This document shows, piece after piece, positions 25,182 to 37,204 of a stretch of 64,000 nucleotides of DNA. The notes under the pieces are model-generated. The model did not search any database. It was not told where the DNA came from and worked only from the letters and a program-made list of their open reading frames with translations. How positions within the stretch are numbered: position 1 is the stretch's first letter; each line of letters starts with the position of its first letter. This DNA is from Phanerodontia chrysosporium (taxonomy: Eukaryota; Basidiomycota; Agaricomycetes; Polyporales; Phanerochaetaceae), in contig MJGA01000001.1 of the NCBI GenBank assembly GCA_001910725.1, positions 496,001 through 560,000 on the forward strand. Reading direction: 5' to 3'. The translations under genes and the position numbers were made by a program.

Positions 25182-27582
25182 ATGAAGCTCTCGCTTCCTC
25201 TCGCGTGTGCCCTCTCCTGTGGCCTCGCACACGCCCTCGTCTTCCCCGTCAAGCAGGCGAGGCATGCCGTCGCGACGCACCAGCGGCGCAGCGGCCGTGC
25301 GTCGTACGCCCGCCCCAAGGTCCTCGCCGCCGCCTCCTCAGAGACCCCCGACGATGTGGACATGTCGTGAGTGCCGGCCGCCCCGCACAAAGGGTCGCTG
25401 ACGGGCTCACATGTCCGCGGACGCTCACAGCACATACCATGATATCATCTACCTCGCCAACGTGAGTGTCCCCCTTCTGCCGTCGCCCGCTCCCCGCGTC
25501 GGTCTCCATCGGACGCCGAAGGGCGTGCGGGGCACCTGGTTACCCTTGCGCACATCACACGCACCCCTGCCCCGTTGCTCCGTATTATATCACCCTCTCC
25601 AAAGGCACAGCTGCTGACTGTATGTGTTGCGCAGATCACCATAGCGGGCAAGGGTACGCGCCCCGTGTGTTTCCCCCGTCGCGTTCTGGTTCTGAGCGGG
25701 CGTGTGCAGACTATCAGGTCCAGCTGGACACGGGCTCCTCGGATCTCTGGGTGAAGGGTCCGTCGTCTCCCCTGCCCGGCGCGCAGGTGACGGTGCGTAA
25801 TGGAAGCTCTGTTGTCCCTGCAGGAGGCTGATGTCACGCCAGGACATAACGTACAACCTCACTGTGAGTTCTTCCGCCCGCGAGCGCGAGTGTCGCGTCC
25901 AATGACCTTTTTCGACTGCAGTACGGCATTGGCTGGGCTTCTGGCCATGTGGCGTATGCCCCAGTAGAATTCGCGGGGTACGTGCAGTCGAATTGTTTGA
26001 TCCTGGGCGCCGCCGACGGGTGCTGCTTTGCCTCAGGATTTCGATACCCTCCCAGGCCTACCTTGATGTCTCGCAAGCCCAAAATCCTGCGCTTTCGTAT
26101 GGTGCAGCTGGTATCGTAGGACTTGGCTTCACCCGACTGTCCACCGTTGACGCGCTGGTGAACCACACCGGCGCTAGCACCGGCCGCAGCCTGTTGTACA
26201 ACGCGTTCGAAGACAACCAGGCGGAACCCAACTTTATTGCGTTCTCGCTCCAGCGCAGTGCACAACCAGACGGCGAGGTCGAAGGGACCTTCTCTATTGG
26301 TGAGAGGCCTCCCATCTATCAGAAGGTGGGCCACCAGCTCACCTCATGGGTTAGGTGAGGTCGTTCCGGAATACCAGGCTGTCCTGAAGAACGACCCGAT
26401 ACCGACTTGGCCAGAAAGCTACCCGTCGCGGTGGAACATCCTGCTCGATGCGGTGCTCATCAGCGGGAAGAAGGCTGTCTCCGTGACGAGCGTGGTGGCG
26501 GGCGTTCCTGAGGGCAAGGCTGTCGTGCTTTTGGACAGCGGGACCTCGTACACGTACGTGCCGGGCACGCTGCCGCGAAACACACACACACACAGAGGGG
26601 AGCTGAAATCACACACGGCTGTTTCCAGATACGCGCCGCCAGACGTGTGTACTGCGATCTACGGTAGCGTCCCTGGTGCGAAGTACGACGAAGGCCTCGG
26701 ACAGTGGACGGTGCCGTGCGACGCAGAGATTGATATCGCCCTGCAGTTTGGGTGTGTGTCATGAGTGCCTCCGAGCTTACGCACGGCTGACAGGGCCCCC
26801 CTTCCAGCGGTAAAGTGTACCCTATCCACCCTCTTGATGTCAGCCCGCAAAGCCTGACGGACCCTACTGTGTGCGTCGGTACCTTTCTGCCGCAAGCGGT
26901 GAGCGTTGGCGCGGGCGAGTTGTGCGTGCTGTGGTTTTATTGTGTTTTAGGCTTGCTCGCTGATGGGGAGGGTTTTTTTCTTCTTCTTTGGCGAACAGCG
27001 ACTGGCTTATCGGGGACAACGTGCTGCGGTCGATCTACTCGATCTACGACTTTGGGGACTTTGACGGGTCGGGGAGGATGGGGAACCCGTACGTGAAGCT
27101 GCTCTCGCTCGTGGACCCGAACAAGGCGTCTGCCGAGTTCCATCAGCTGCGCGGAGGGAGCGCTGCGACGAACATCACCTACAACGCGGCCACGTCTTCG
27201 GGGCGGGCGGGGCGGGGGCGGCGCGACGGTCTCGCTCTCTGCGGACATGGTCGACACGATCACGCAGCTCGGGCGGTACGTCCCGGTGGTGCTCGCGGTG
27301 ATGGCGCTCAACGCGCTCGCGGTGCTCCTGTTCGTCGTCGTCGCGTGCGTGCACCTGTGCCGGCGGCGGCGCTCGCGCGCGCGCGCACGCAAGACGCCGG
27401 GGCGGATGAGCCCGATGCCGATGGGGCCCGCGACGGCGTCGTTCAGCATGGCGTCGGCGGCGGGCGAGGGGCACACGTACGAGCCGGTGTCGATGGCGCT
27501 GACGGAGGACACGTTTGTGCCGCCGTCGCCGGCGTTCCAGAAGGAGGGCGCGTCGAAGCTGCGGCCGATGTCGGTCGCGTGA
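25182..27582 (+). CDS. membrane-anchored pepsin-like aspartic protease
   Basis: Eleven exons, about 560 residues. A signal peptide (MKLSLPLACALSCGLAHALV) and a basic propeptide lead to the A1 peptidase domain. The two catalytic motifs are LDTGSSDLWVK and LLDSGTSYTYAP. Also seen are YGIGWASGHVAY, NPALSYGAAGIVGLGF, TWPESYPSRWNILLDAVLIS and FDWLIGDNVLRSIYSIYDFG. After the domain comes one membrane helix (VPVVLAVMALNALAVLLFVV), then a basic tail with RRRRSRARARK, so the enzyme should be a type I surface or secretory-pathway protein. The frame changes in the G-rich tract 27200-27222, just before the helix; one surplus or two missing G would fix it. The exon 4 donor may be at 25787 or 25793. Confidence 0.85.
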
Positions 27583-28257
27583 GGGGCGGGCGTGTGTGGA
27601 TCTCTGCTTTGGTTCGTGTTCTTGGTTTAGGATGGAGGATTGTTTCGCTGCTTTGCTGTACACACCAGTCGTATAATACCCGTTTGCCACGTGCGGTGCC
27701 GCGTTGTGATTTATTGGCTGGGAGGGCGGAAATGGGAGGGCGGATGTCCTCGGCGAGTGTCGGTCTGCGGCGCACGATAGATTGGTCTGTGCCTCGCTGG
27801 GTGCACGAGGCGGGGACCTTCCTTTTGTGGCGGCGTCGGGAGCCACGTGCTCGCAGCCCGCGGCTCGCAGCGCCAGATATGGGAAGGACAAGGAGGGCAA
27901 AGTGCCTTGTCGCCTCATGTGGACATCTCAAAGCACACCGCCGCTGCCTATTGTCTCGCGGTGAGTGCTCTCTCGCGTCTCGTCCAGGTCTGACCCACTC
28001 CCCGTCGCCTCCCTTGCCAATCTCATCCAAGCTCCCCTCGCAGCATGCGCGCCCGCTCCCCGCTGGGACCCCCTTCCCAAATCGCGTCCTTTCCCGCCAA
28101 CACATCCGACACAGACATGTCGGATCTCATCTTACGGAACCGTGGATAACAAAAACCTGCCTGTCACGGAATGTGGCCACAAGCCCTCTCTCCGCTTCTT
28201 AAGCCGTCCCCCGCGCTCCTGCTCTCCCTCCTTATTGTCTCTGCCACACCCCCCGCC
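27583..28257. other. intergenic, protease 3' end and ABC gene promoter
   Basis: 675 bp between same-strand genes, with two CACGTG hexamers (near 27.69 and 27.85 kb). An upstream in-frame ATG at 28171 could extend the ABC protein. No separate gene is seen. Confidence 0.45.
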
Positions 28258-31123
28258 ATGGGCCTCTCTCCCGTTCGCCTCCGCCGTGCCCTCCTGCAGA
28301 TGCTCCCTCCTGCCCTCACCGACCGACACCCGCGTCGCGATGGCAACAAGGCCCTGCCCTCCCCCGCCTCCCCAGAGCCGGCCCCGGACCCTGACCCCGT
28401 CCTCTACGACGCCTGGCTCGCCTCCCGGGCCGTGCCTGCCGCCAAAGGCGTCCTCCTCACTCCCGGAGCCCAGCGGCCGCTCTCGCGCGACAATATCGCC
28501 CTCGCCGCCCGCATCGCGAGCCGCTCCTCCCTCGGCGTGCTCGCCCTCCTCTGGCAGCTCTACCCGTGCCGCATCCTCGTCCTCGTCGCCCTCGACCTCT
28601 GCCGCGGCGCGTTCCCCGTCTTCAGAGGCTACTCCCACGCCATGATCATCAACGAGGTAAATCCGCTCCCGCCCCCCACCTTCCGCAGCCGCACCGCCCC
28701 GCTCACCCGCACCGTCCCTTTGCCAGGTCCAAGCCGTGATCTCGTCAGGCAATCTCGTCTGCACGACGCTCTGCCGGCTTATCGCCACTGAATTGCTCCG
28801 CGCCGCCCTCGAAGGCTGCTTCGATGCATTCGCGTAGGTGCCCTCCCTCTCGAACCCGCAGGCACGGATCTCGCCCCGCAAGTGTGTGTCTGACGTTCGT
28901 CTTCCGCAGGTCCGCCAACGAGGAGGTCGTCCAGAGCTCCGCCAGGTTCGCCCTCGAGCACCGGCTCATGGCCCAGCGCGTCCGCATGGACGTGCCCACG
29001 CTCCAGGACGCCCACATGCGCGACCTCTTCCAGGAGGGCGACCTCTTCGTCCGCTCCTTCACCGGCGTCGCGAATTTTGGGCTCTTCTCCCCGCTCGATC
29101 TCCTGCGGATACTGACCCTTCTGTCTGAGACCGCCTCCCACGTCTTTGTGCTCTGGACCCTCACGACCGATCGCACGCACCTGTCGCTGCTCGTGTTCTC
29201 TGTCATCTCGTACATTCTCCCGCTACTCATTTCCTGGTTGCGACGGTTCCCCGAGTATGCCGACGACGGCCAGGACCTCCGCGCGGCACGTGCAACCGCA
29301 AAACAGAACAAAATGCGGGCGATGGCCCAGAACGACGCGTTCCGCTCCGAGATCGTCCTCTTCGGCCTCGGGCCTTGGATCCTCGATAACTGGGCAAGGG
29401 CACGGAAGGCGACCCTCGGGCTGGACCAGTCACGGTCCTTTCCGGTGGACAACCCTTTCAGCTACCTGACATCGAGCATCAACGCCACCGGGCTGCTCAT
29501 GGTGCTCCAAAACGTAAGTTCCTCCATCCGCAGCGGGGAGCGGGCCCCCATATTGACCAGCATCAACCGCCAGATGCCGCTGCTGCTCGCGATGCAGTCC
29601 CCGTCTGCGGCACTAGGGTCGCTCACGCTCTACCGGAACTCGATCCAGGCGATCGTCTTCAGCATCCGGCAGCTCGCGCAGCTCTTGCGGATGGCCTTCC
29701 AGAGTGTCTTCCTCATGGGCGCATTCGCCGCTGCGCTGCGCGTCCGCCCCCGGCTCCAGCCTGCCCCGGAGGCAAGGCTCGCGTACGCGAGCACGGGCAG
29801 GGGCATGAAGATCGAAGCCAGGTACGCCGCTCGTGTGACCCCCCCTTGTGCATCCGCCTCACCACAGCCCCAAAATAGGAATCTCTCGTTCACGTACCCC
29901 GGCTGCCACGAGCCTGCGCTGCGCGACGTGTCCTTCACGCTCGAGGCGGGCGAGACCCTCGCCATCGTCGGGTACAACGGCTCAGGTGCGCCTTCCCCCC
30001 ACCCCGCGCCCCCCCAAACACAACTGACACCCCGCGCGCGCGGTGCAGGCAAGTCGACGCTCGCGAACGTGCTGCTGCGCATCACCGGCTTCGACGGCGG
30101 CGTGCTGCGCGTGAACGGGCGCGACGTCGCGCGGTACGAGCCGGGCGAGCTGCACGCGCGCAGCGCGGCCGTCTTCCAGGGCTTCGCGCGCCTCGACGCC
30201 TCCCTCCGCCAGAACGTCGGCGTCGGCTTCGTTCCCGACATCCAGAGCCCCGCCGCCGTCGCCCGCGCGCTCGCGCTCGCCGCCGCGGACCCCCTCCTCG
30301 CCGCGCTCCCGCACGGCCTCAAGACCCGCCTCGACGCGGGCGCGCCACGAGCACCGCAGCAGCAGCCCCGACCCGCCCCGCCACCCCCGCCGCAGCCGCG
30401 GGTGCGCCCCTGCCGCACTTTGCGGACGCGCCGTGCCGTGCGTATGCCCCCCGCGCCGGAGGCGGCGGCGGCGCTGGCAGGCCGCACGGCCTCTCGGGAG
30501 GCGAGGTGCGTGGTGGGCGCCTTCCGTGCTAGTGTGCTGCGCGCGTCTGATTGTCCTGGTCTTTTTGTGTGCAGTGGCAGCGCGTCGCGATCGCGCGTGC
30601 GTTCATGCGTGCGCAGCGGCCCGAGGTCGAGCTCATCGTGCTCGACGAGCCGGTAAGTGGGCCTGTCGCAGTCGTCCCAGTCCCGTGTTTTTTTTTCGTT
30701 CTCTCTCTCCCGGCACCGCCCCCGCGAGGGACCCGCTCTTTTCTCGCTGTTGCTCGTGTGCTGCACTCCCCCCGGAAAGACCCGATGCTGACCAGAGGGC
30801 GCGTGGCGTTTGTTCGCAGACGGCCGCGCTGGACGCGCATGCGCAGAACCGCGTGTTCGACACCGTGGAGCAGCTCGCGCGCTCGGAGACGGGCGAGCGC
30901 ACGAAGACGGTCATCTTCATCACGCACCGCCTCTCGACCGCGCGCCGCGCGGACAAGGTCGCCATGATGGAGCACGGCGTACGTTTGGCGCACCCACGCC
31001 CTTGCCTCCTGCCCCTTGGACTGACGTTGATCCGTGCTGCAGACCATCACCGAGTTTGGCACACACGAGGAGCTCCTCGCGCGAGGCGGCTCGTACGCCT
31101 CACTCTATCGGGCGTCCGTCTAG
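28258..31123 (+). CDS. ABC transporter, half-size (TMD-NBD)
   Basis: Nine exons (28258-28656, 28727-28833, 28910-29513, 29574-29821, 29879-29985, 30049-30505, 30575-30652, 30820-30978, 31043-31123), about 750 residues. The N-terminal half has hydrophobic helices (LGVLALLWQLYPCRILVLVA; HLSLLVFSVISYILPLLISW). The NBD has FTYPGCHEPALRDVSFTLEA, Walker A GYNGSGKST split by an intron, signature GLSGGEWQRVAIARAF, Walker B VELIVLDEPTAALDA and the H-loop ITHRLSTARRAD. Between the Q-loop region and signature lies an Ala/Pro/Gly-rich insert of about 50 residues; exon 6 needs one extra base, probably near 30338-30345, to stay in frame. Substrate is unknown. The ATG at 28171 is an alternative start. Confidence 0.85.
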
Positions 31124-31272
31124 ACGACGCCGGCACCACACATCCTAGAAACACCCTCGCCCTGCGGCGAGTACAATTTTCTTCAAGACAGTCTCTCTCT
31201 TGAACTATTGATATACAAAGCTTTAGTGGATATACTGTGGTACATTAGTCCTTCGTCTTTCGTATGTTTCTA

Positions 31273-34200
31273 TCAGTAATGTCGTGTAGAATATGCCATG
31301 ATGCCGTCGTGCAAAAACGCGTCTATGCCGTTGGACTCGAGCATCGGCAGCTGGCCCGCGACGCCGAACGCGCCGAGCAGCAGCCCGCAGTCCTTCACCG
31401 CCTGGATGAGCGACGGCACCTCGTTCTGCGGCAGAACAAGCCCAATGAGCCCGACGGGGAGGGGAATTGCGCGCGAGCCGACGGCGGGACGCACCAGAAA
31501 GTCTGCGTCGAGCAGCAGCCCGAGCAGGTTGTTCGTCTTGCAGACCTCGACGGCCGCGTTCAGGCTCGACACGCGGTAGTCGCGGGCGTCTTCGAGGCCG
31601 AGCGCGGTGGCGCTCGGCGGGTGCGCGCTCGCGCGTCCGCACTGCGACGCGAAGAAGACGGGGTCTGTGCCGGGCACGGAGGGGAGGGGGGTGAGTACGA
31701 CACGCGTGCAACACACACGACCCGCAGACCGGGAAGACGCACAATTTGGCTGCTTCCAGTTGAGCGCGGCGCACACGTCGGGGGCGAACGACGTGAAGAC
31801 GACGTTGCGGCGGCCGACGTGCCCCTCGAGCGAGGTGATGTCGTAGATCGTGCGCAGGACGGCGTTCACCGCGTCGTTGAGGTCGACCTGGTGCCCGAGC
31901 GCGCGCCGCGCGAGCACGGGCGCCGTCGGGTACGCGACCTCGAGGCACACGCCGAGGCTGGCGGGGATGATCTAGGGCGCGCCGCGGGCATCAGGCGCTG
32001 CAGGGAAAGAGGAAAATGAAAAAGGGATGAGGCGGCGCGCACCTTGAGCAGATCGGCGAGCGCCACCATCGAGTGCGAGATCACGCCCTGGATGTCCTTT
32101 ATCGATAGCGAGGGGTGCGCGGGGGCAGCGACCGCCGTCCGCGGCGTTCCGCGAGAGCCAGGAATTGCGCGAGCGTGACGTCTGCCACGCCGAGCTCGAA
32201 GGTCTCGTCCGGCAGGAGCCAGTCTGCGTACACAACCGGATGCAGGTCGCGCGTGACCTGCACGGTGATGTAGAAGAAGTTGCCGCTCAGCGACGAGTGC
32301 GTCAGCGAATGGCTTCCGGTGGTGGCGGCGATCGAGTGCACCGAAGGCGAGGTCTGGGCCGACGCCAGGGACCGCGCGGGCGGTATGAACCGCGGCGTCG
32401 TGACCTTGGCTGCAGGCGTGGACAGCGGACTGGCGATGGCCTTCCAGTACGTCTCAACTGCGCCTCCGATCTCGAGCGTCACACCGCTGAACGGAGTGAC
32501 CGTGATGATCTCGAACGACACCTGAGAAACACGGCTCAGTTTCGCGCCCGCCGAGCACAAGGACAAGAGCCGCTCACCTCTCCGATAACATTTAGGCGAT
32601 GGTCGAAGATAGGCAGCGTCAAGGCCTTCGCTCCCGGGCCTAACGATGACGACAGCGAAGCCGCTCGGCCGACGATTCTCGTGCCGAAATTTGGGTACAG
32701 CGAGAACTCCAGGGACAGCGCATCGACTGATGGTACTTGGAACGTGTACACCGTTCGATCGTCGTCGGTGACAGGCAGTGTGACGCTGAAGGGCGCAGCA
32801 GCGACTGCCGGTGACGCAGTGACGACAAGCTTCAGCCGAGGCGACGTGTGGAGGTATCGCTCTGTCCGCTCCAGGCCGCTCAGAGGGGGCCGCAGGCGCA
32901 CGGCGTTTGCAGGCTGCGCTGACGAATCCGGGTAGCGCGATGTGTGGTGGCCGATGGACACCTGAACGAGCGCGTTCCGGTCGAGGTAGTTGTGCCCGTA
33001 AACGCGGTATGGCATCATCGGCGGCGGGAGCGACAGCGACGGGATGGCGTCGATGTCGGACTCTCCGCCGGCAGACTGTGTGTCCGACATGGGCGACGTG
33101 TGCGAGACGGGGGTTGCGGCGGTGTACCGCTGCCGCGCCTGCATTAGAAGGGATACGCACGTGTGATGACCATACCACGCCGCGTAGTGTACGGCAGAGT
33201 TTTCCAGTTCATCTGTGCGATCTGGCCTGCTTCCCGCCTCGAGAAGCACCCGGATGCATTGTTCGTGGCCGTAACGAGCAGCGTGGAAGAGGGGTGTCCA
33301 CTCGTTGTATTTGTCCGGGGTGTCCCAGCCTTCGTGTCCGATGAGCAGCTGGCAGATCCTATAATGACCTTCCTGTGCTGCAAGGTGAATCGGGTATTCG
33401 CCATTGGTGTTCGGCAAGCTGGGAGCACCATGCTGAAGCAGCAGGACAACGACATCGTAATGCCCAGAGCGGGCGGCAAGGGACAGGGGCATGAGGTCGC
33501 CATTGAGGACCGTGGCTTGAACTGAGACGTGACCGGTTTCTAGTAGCACCCTGACGCAGTCAACCGATCCGCGAAGCGTGGCGTAAATCATCGGCGTGCA
33601 ATTATCGAAGTCCAGCGCGTCGACGCTCAAGCCTTCTTCTATAAGCCTTTGGCAGACAGCGGCGTGGCCGTCCATTGCAGCATAATGCAGAGCCGAGCGG
33701 CCGTAAACATCCACCTTCTCCCGCTCAACTCCATACCGCAGGCATAGATCTACCAGCCGCAAGGCGCCAACCCGTGCCGCTTCATGAAGGCATGTGCGTC
33801 CGTTGATGTCGTCGATGAAGCGGAAGTCAAAGGGCGTGGATGTAGCAGCGAGGATGAAATCGGCGAGGTCAGCAGGGGCGTCAATGATGGCTTTCCATAG
33901 AATCCGAGTGACGTGTGTCCGCCCTTCAGGCGACTGCGACAATGAATCCGAATACCGGACTATATCTCGTAACGCGTCTCTGTCCGAGTCTGCGACAGCC
34001 TTCCGGACGCTGCTCTCCAGGTCGCTGAAAAGACCGTGTTGGCCGAAGCCCTCGGAGAGGTGATGGCCGAAGAGCGCCTCCTCGGAGGCAGGAGCCTCGT
34101 ATTTGACACCGACAGACAGGTCGGTAAGATCAAGAAGACAGGCCGCAACCGTGTCCGCAAGCTCCGAGATTAACTGTCGGTACCGAAGGTCAGCAGGGCA

Positions 34201-35068
34201 ACATGCGTGCTGGGTGATGAATTACCTGTCTATTGAACACTGGCTGGACGTCCACTTGTCGGGCCAGATACAATTCCTTGGTACTCGATTTGGACCGTTT
34301 GTCCCATTTCTTCAAGATCTTACGGAATCCTGTGGCATTAATCTCCACAAATTGCTGCATGACGGGCGTTGAGAATTGGACTGCGGGCGGTGATTGAGAG
34401 TTTCGGGACGTTACCTGAAGCTTCCCGAGGTCGCGCTCTAGCAGATGGAAGCCTTCTTCCACGGCGCTCCACTCGACATGGTTTCGTGTGGGATAATCGT
34501 CTAGTGAGTCCGGCAGGACACGAGAAGCTGCGGCCCTCCGCTTAGAGAGTAGGGTCTCGAGGCGTGACTTGAGCTCGGCCTCCTTCTCGAGGTAGAAGGC
34601 GTTAATCTGCGTGCGACAGGACGGTCAGATTTCCCCCTTCGGGCAAAGACGCGGGAGATGACATGCTTTCTCCAGCTCTCGCTCTAATTTGAAGAAGAAC
34701 GCCGCCTTGTACGCCTGGAATTCCCTGCCCCTTTCGTCGTCTTGGCCCAGGCCTGATGACAAGAAGGGCAGCCGCGGCATCTCGGTGCCTGACCGTTCTG
34801 TTTTGCAGTTGAATGAGAACGTGCGCGGTGTGGGTTCTCCCGCAGGGGAGCTCACCGACTGCAATGGCCGTGGCCTCCGACAGAGGCCTGTTGGCCTCGA
34901 GGGCGCCGATGATCTTCTTGAGGGACTTGTAGTCGAGGTAGAATTGGGACCATCCTGGGACCTGGTCTGCCTGAATTTGCTTGCCAAACTACACGTAAGA
35001 GACGCGACGAATCAGCACCGCAGGGTTCAGGAGGGGCGTGCTGGGGGTGAGAGGGAATTGACCTTCAT
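31273..35068 (-). CDS. PHO81: PHO81-like SPX/ankyrin/GDPD-like phosphate-signalling CDK inhibitor
   Basis: About 1,050 residues in three blocks. SPX domain: MK|FGKQIQADQVPGWSQFYLD, AYKAAFFFKLERELEK|INAF, QFVEINATGFRKILKKWDKR. Ankyrin repeats at about 33.0-33.9 kb (DINGRTCLHEAARVGALRLV, YGRSALHYAAMDGHAAVCQR and more). C-terminal GDPD-like region ending MAYSTRHY. In yeast Pho81 inhibits Pho80-Pho85 when phosphate or inositol pyrophosphate signals require. Exon 1 (35063-35068) is just ATG AAG; SPX proteins usually start MKFGK, so this micro-exon is credible. One SPX intron has a GC donor. One frame break at the G run 32121-32125 needs one more base. I see no HRG...ENT-type GDPD catalytic motif. 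Confidence 0.9.
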
Positions 35069-35413
35069 GCTGGCGGCTGTCACGCAGGGCGCGCAGGACG
35101 GCGCAGTTAGGGGATGGACGGCGATGAGCGCGGCGACGAGGAGGCTGGGGGGAGGAGGCGGGATGGCGGAGTATGGGTCTTCATGGACTGAGCAGGAGAG
35201 GGATGTTAAGGCTCCCCGCCCGAAACGAGACCAACGCTGAATTGTTTTCCACGTGCGGGCCAGATTATCTTTCCGGAAAACGGAGATCCTCGAATCTGAT
35301 CTCACGAACGTGCATCCCGATCGTCCACTCACAGCGCCCGCTCCTCGCCTCGCCCCCTGCGCTCGCCGCTCGCTCACACGCCCGCGGCACTCTCACTCTC
35401 GCAGCACATATTC
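35069..35413. promoter_or_regulatory. PHO81 promoter region with a CACGTG site
   Basis: 345 bp between PHO81 and the 3' end of PEX12, both on the minus strand. A CACGTG hexamer at 35250-35255 lies about 180 bp upstream of the PHO81 start. In yeast, PHO81 is itself driven by Pho4 through CACGTG sites; whether that holds here is inference. Confidence 0.35.
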
Positions 35414-36789
35414 TCAGACCAAGATCTTTCGCAGTTGCCACACACGCGCAGGCAGCAGCGTCACCGGGCACCGCCCCTCCCGCTGCACCTGCTCGTACGC
35501 GCACTTGTAGCAGAATACATAGCCAGACGGAAACGCCGTGGCGTTCACCATCCCCTGCCGACACAGCCCGCACTCCCCGTACTTCACCTCGTCCACCCGC
35601 AGGCCCCGCGGATGCGGCGGCAGCAGCCGTGGTGGCGGCACCGGCGGCCCCAGAGGCGACACCGACAGGGCCCGCGCCGGCGAGCTGGGCGAGTACCACC
35701 ATTCCAAGAACCTCACAAAAAAGATCGCCGTCGGAAGCAGCACCTTGAGGCTGTCCAGCAGCAGTCGTGGCGAGGACAGCAGCAGACGGCGAAGCGTCGC
35801 CAGCAGCCCTTGTGACGCGCCTCCCGGCACCGGCCTCTGGGACGCGTTGCGTGCCGCAAGCTTGCGCGAGATCAGATGCATGACACCTGCGGAGGCAATA
35901 AAAGGCGCACCATGTCCTCAGGGCCCACACGGCGGATGTCCACGCCCACCCATCGCAGCCACGGCCGGTAGTACGGCGTTTTGTCGAAGAGGTACGCCAC
36001 ATTGCACACGAGCAGCCACAGCTCGAACGCCGTGTTCGCCCACGGGTAAACAATTTTAAACGATCTCCGTAATTTGGCCGCGAAGGTCTGCATGAAACGT
36101 TCGACGTGTGTGTCGGCAGGCACACGACGAGGGGGACGCACCTCTTCCGACAACAGCCTAGTCTGCCTCGTATTTGCATTCTCGTCCAGGATATCATGAT
36201 CGATGCCCCCACCCAACGCTTCGAAGTAATCGGCCGCCTTGGCACGGATGTACGGCAGGCCGACCTGTACGCTTCCGTGAAATCATGATTCGGACTGATG
36301 CTTGGACCGAACGCACCACGAACAGCAGCGACCTCCACACCTCCCTGCCTCGGAGCTTCTCTTCCTCCAGCACGCCACCTACAGCTGCTTTCGCACGCTC
36401 CGTCTCAAATAGAGGTCTTCTCCGTCTCTTCAAACCATAGAAATTCTCCGCAAATGAGGCACCTGCGGAGTGTCAGCTTGTCCATAACGCGAAGCCGAAA
36501 GCACCCGTACCATGCTTTCGGAGGTAGTGGCGTTCAACGAAGAACATCAGTGCCGCGTAGAACTCTTCATGCCTATTCACCAGTCGCAGAAGGTATCTCG
36601 GGTACCTCTGCGCGAAGACCTGCATGCGTAGTGGTCAGTCTGCAGACACGAACCCCTGCGCTTTGTCAGACGTACCGAGAGCACGTATTTCACGGCCGGC
36701 TGGAGGAGGTCGCGTAGTTGTTCCTGAGCAACAAGCTCAAAGAGCGATGGCTTCAGCTGGTCCCCTCCGACATCGCTGAAGAACTCCAT
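35414..36789 (-). CDS. PEX12: peroxisome assembly protein 12 (RING E3 component)
   Basis: Five exons read in frame from ATG 36789 to TGA 35414. The start MEFFSDVGGDQLKPSLFELV and following AQEQLRDLLQPAVKYVL are the conserved Pex12 N-terminus. Middle segments are FFVERHYLRKHGASFAENFY, LLFVVGLPYIRAKAADYFEA and IVYPWANTAFELWLLVCNVA, with membrane helices. The C-terminus has the RING-like domain: YGECGLCRQGMVNATAFPSG, then YVFCYKCAYEQVQREGRCPV. Pex12 works with Pex2 and Pex10 in the peroxisomal membrane to ubiquitinate and recycle Pex5. The last intron (about 50 bp) ends at the less obvious GCGCAAG; an AG 24 bp from the donor is too close. Confidence 0.93.
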
Positions 36790-37204
36790 GGGCTCGAGGT
36801 GGGAGAAGGCGGCAAGTGCATGGTTGGGGTTGTGCGGGCTTGTCTACGCGGTGCGGGGTCGGCGACTATCACGCGCCCGGCAATCACACGTCCCCTAAGC
36901 GCTCTATATCCGCGCACGCGAGCAAATAAATAACAACGTTCCTGAGCTCGAAGGACTGCGAGGGTCGCTCCTGGCGAGTGAACAAACGTACATATACACA
37001 CATATACTAAGAATACACGTATACGATATACAGCTGAATGTTACCACGAAAACACGACGCTATTCGAAAACGATTGCTCTTCTGTCCACTGCCAGACGAT
37101 GTCCTTCTGATCAGCAGCTTGTCCCGCGACGCATCGAAGACGACAGGAACACCTTCTGAGCGTGGTCAGAGAAGTCTCCTGCCATCCAGCAGGGCTCGGA
37201 ACAT
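36790..37204. other. intergenic, no gene seen
   Basis: AT-richer spacer with CATATACA-like repeats near 36.98-37.03 kb. It may contain additional 3' exon sequence of the unknown minus-strand gene at 37205-38017. No independent gene is supported. Confidence 0.4.

Noticed and set aside
26579..26594. CA dinucleotide run as a repeat element
   Set aside because: A short microsatellite within an intron of the protease gene, too small to be meaningful.
27100..28202. Very long frame continuing past the aspartic protease
   Set aside because: It is the uncorrected frame after the G-rich tract; it turns into Arg/Ala-rich nonsense, while the other frame encodes a membrane helix and tail.
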